A DNA stretch of 15,471 bases from Deltaproteobacteria bacterium (GTDB lineage Bacteria; Bdellovibrionota_F; JAHFAK01), in NCBI GenBank assembly GCA_023250585.1, contig JAHFAK010000049.1, positions 1 through 15,471 on the forward strand, written 5' to 3'. How positions within the stretch are numbered: the first letter of the stretch is position 1; each line of letters starts with the position of its first letter. The notes under the pieces were generated by a model, which saw only the letters and a program-made list of their open reading frames with translations, searched no databases and was not told the origin of the DNA. The position numbers were made by a program, and so were the translations under genes. Shown here one piece after another: positions 14,124 to 15,471 of this stretch.

Positions 14124-14816
14124 TTAATTGCGCTTTGAACCAAAGAAACCAAAACGGAAGAGAAAATACAAAAGTTGCATAACTGCCGCAAGTGCAGCAG
14201 CAAGATAGGTATAGGCAGCGGCATTGAGCACCACCGTGACTCCTTGTAAATCTTTTTGCGGAATAATTGCATGAGTGTCGAGTAACTTTTTTGCGCGTCG
14301 TGAAGCATCGAGTTCAACCGGAACAGTGATGAGTTGAAAAATAACTGCCAAAGCAAATCCAATTATTCCTAATTTGATTAATCCAAAAGCACTTATCATA
14401 GCGCCAAGAAAAATCAAAATCATTGCCATGTTTGATCCAAGCATCGCAGCTGGAGCTATAATTTGTCGAAACATAAGAGGAGCATAGCCTTCGGCATGTT
14501 GAATTGCATGGCCAACTTCATGAGCTGCCACCCCAACTGATGCAATAGAAGAATTTCGATACACTTTTGGGCTTAAACGAAGAACTTTTGCTTGTGAATC
14601 ATAATGATCGCTAAACCATCCTTGTACTTCTTCAACTTTTACATCTCTAATATTTGATTCTTCGAGTATTTTAAGCGCAACATCTTTTCCGGTGAGATGC
14701 GTACTTGCTCCAATTTTTTCATAATGTGAAAAAGCGCCTTTTACTTTTATCTGAGCCCAGATCGTAAAGAGAATTGCTGGGCCAACAAACATAAAATACA
14801 TAGGGTCAAAAAACAT
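14124..14816 (-). CDS. YugP-like membrane zinc metallopeptidase
   Basis: A 230-residue integral membrane protein of the neutral zinc metallopeptidase family (Bacillus YugP-like, PF04298). A first hydrophobic helix lies at about 5-22. The zinc motif HEVGH at 99-103, extended as AAHEVGHAIQHAEGY, is followed by helices at about 117-165 and by VPVELDASRRA (165-175), with E168 as the likely third ligand. A last hydrophobic stretch (AAALAAVMQLLYFLF) ends near the C-terminus. Length and motifs match the family. The physiological substrate is generally unknown and should lie in or near the membrane. The start is well supported by aaggagtt 5 nt upstream. It diverges from the thiD-like gene and leads a minus-strand run of envelope genes. 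Confidence 0.92.
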   Translation of the reverse strand: MFFDPMYFMFVGPAILFTIWAQIKVKGAFSHYEKIGASTHLTGKDVALKILEESNIRDVKVEEVQGWFSDHYDSQAKVLRLSPKVYRNSSIASVGVAAHEVGHAIQHAEGYAPLMFRQIIAPAAMLGSNMAMILIFLGAMISAFGLIKLGIIGFALAVIFQLITVPVELDASRRAKKLLDTHAIIPQKDLQGVTVVLNAAAYTYLAAALAAVMQLLYFLFRFGFFGSKRN

Positions 14817-14881
14817 ATAAAACTCCTTTCAACCTAAGTCCGGTCTTGATTTATAACTTTTATTTACTTAATCATTCCTGT

Positions 14882-15471
14882 ATGAAAGTCAATGAGCGTA
14901 AGAATATTCTGCTGATTTCCGGGCTTGATCCTTCAGGCCAAGCAGGAGTTATTGTTGACATAGAAACGGTTTTTAATTTGAGATGCAATCCTTTAGCTGC
15001 AATAGCTACCAATACGGTACAGAATAAAAATAAAGTAACTGCGGGGCATGCGATAGATTCTATGATTTTACATGAACAACTCAGCCATTTAATTAAAGCT
15101 CATCCAATTCATGCGGTTAAAATAGGCCTTTTGGTTCAGAAAGAAAGCGCTCATATTATTAAAACCTTGTTTGAAGAGATGCATGTCCCTATTATTTTTG
15201 ATCCTGTTTATCAATCTTCAACGGGGTATTATTTTACGAGCGAGAAAGAATTTAATGCTATTGCTCATGAATTATCTTCTATCGTAACACTGATTACGCC
15301 TAATAAACTTGAAGCAGAAGCGCTATCTAAAATTATTATTAATGAAGAAATTGATTTTCAAAAAGCTGCCCAAGAAATTGGATATAAAAACATACTTATT
15401 AAAGGTGGACACTTTACCCGCAAAAACAATGATTTTTTTTACTCACGAGGAAAAGCTGCTTGGATTGAAGG
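14882..15471 (+). CDS. thiD: Hydroxymethylpyrimidine (phosphate) kinase, N-terminal part
   Basis: An open frame of 196 codons running off the window end, so the C-terminus is missing. It matches the ribokinase-fold ThiD family, which phosphorylates hydroxymethylpyrimidine phosphate for thiamine synthesis or salvage. The opening ISGLDPSGQAGVIVD (12-26) corresponds to the usual SGxDxSGGAGxxAD, with Q replacing a glycine. IIFDPVYQSSTG and LITPNKLEAEAL correspond to the conserved DPVxxxxxG and TPNxxEA segments. ILIKGGH precedes the nucleotide loop, which lies outside the window, so activity cannot be judged. There is no ribosome binding site. A weak TTGATT (14846-14851) 17 bp before TAATCA, ending 7 nt from the ATG, hints at another leaderless start. 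Without the other thi genes, a salvage role is as likely as synthesis. Confidence 0.8.
   Translation, partial: MKVNERKNILLISGLDPSGQAGVIVDIETVFNLRCNPLAAIATNTVQNKNKVTAGHAIDSMILHEQLSHLIKAHPIHAVKIGLLVQKESAHIIKTLFEEMHVPIIFDPVYQSSTGYYFTSEKEFNAIAHELSSIVTLITPNKLEAEALSKIIINEEIDFQKAAQEIGYKNILIKGGHFTRKNNDFFYSRGKAAWIE

Noticed and set aside
1-15471. CRISPR array, rRNA or tRNA genes
   Set aside because: No regularly spaced direct repeats and no tRNA- or rRNA-like segments were recognised. The cloverleaf at 31-158 is too long, and its arms do not match tRNA arm sizes or conserved bases.

Overview
This window is an AT-rich stretch of a Gram-negative bacterial genome. Evidence for Gram-negative is two secreted outer-membrane beta-barrel proteins with C-terminal phenylalanine. 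Three features together suggest a host-associated lineage: short palindromic repeats between and inside genes, type II toxin-antitoxin and Fic genes, and a dapB-dapA pair that could serve peptidoglycan synthesis. A Candidatus Dependentiae (TM6) or rickettsia-like lifestyle would fit, but no marker here settles the taxonomy, so this is inference only.

Layout. Bases 1-417 hold no convincing gene, only a cloverleaf-like palindromic repeat (31-158), a GC-rich hairpin (275-297) and the promoter of a vapB-vapC operon (418-1007, +). A dnaK-dnaJ operon follows on the minus strand (4016 down to 1027). Diverging from it, dapB and dapA (4177-5780, +) overlap by four bases. Next is an accessory segment, all on the minus strand: a Fic AMP-transferase with a winged-helix tail (5951-6916), an unrecognised two-helix membrane protein (7055-7762) and an AAA/DUF4143 ATPase (7989-9173). 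From 9222 to 14816 a minus-strand cluster encodes envelope-related proteins: a YugP-like membrane zinc protease, a HIT protein, a small outer-membrane barrel, and a 1167-residue protein joining an HEXXH peptidase-like domain, a TolB-like propeller and an outer-membrane barrel. A divergent thiD-like kinase starts at 14882 and runs off the window.

Standout observations. (1) A 126-bp inverted-repeat element occurs twice at about 91% identity. One copy lies between dapA and fic. The other sits in frame inside the large envelope protein, adding about 42 residues in the linker between propeller and barrel, in the manner of Rickettsia palindromic elements. The two copies read open in the same frame. 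(2) The last 51 bp of dapA are repeated at 7942-7992 with 39/51 identity and mostly conservative codon changes. The fic and membrane-protein segment is therefore bracketed by two dapA 3' ends, as expected after integration at the dapA 3' end. (3) fic and the ATPase gene share a promoter design: -35, 17-bp spacer, -10, then exactly 6 nt to the ATG. Both lack a Shine-Dalgarno site and overlap strong palindromes, which suggests leaderless mRNAs under tight repression.

Functionally, DnaK/DnaJ form the core chaperone pair, and DapB/DapA carry out two consecutive steps towards diaminopimelate. The 9222-14816 cluster probably contributes envelope assembly or proteolysis. The TA, Fic and ATPase genes look like accessory cargo.
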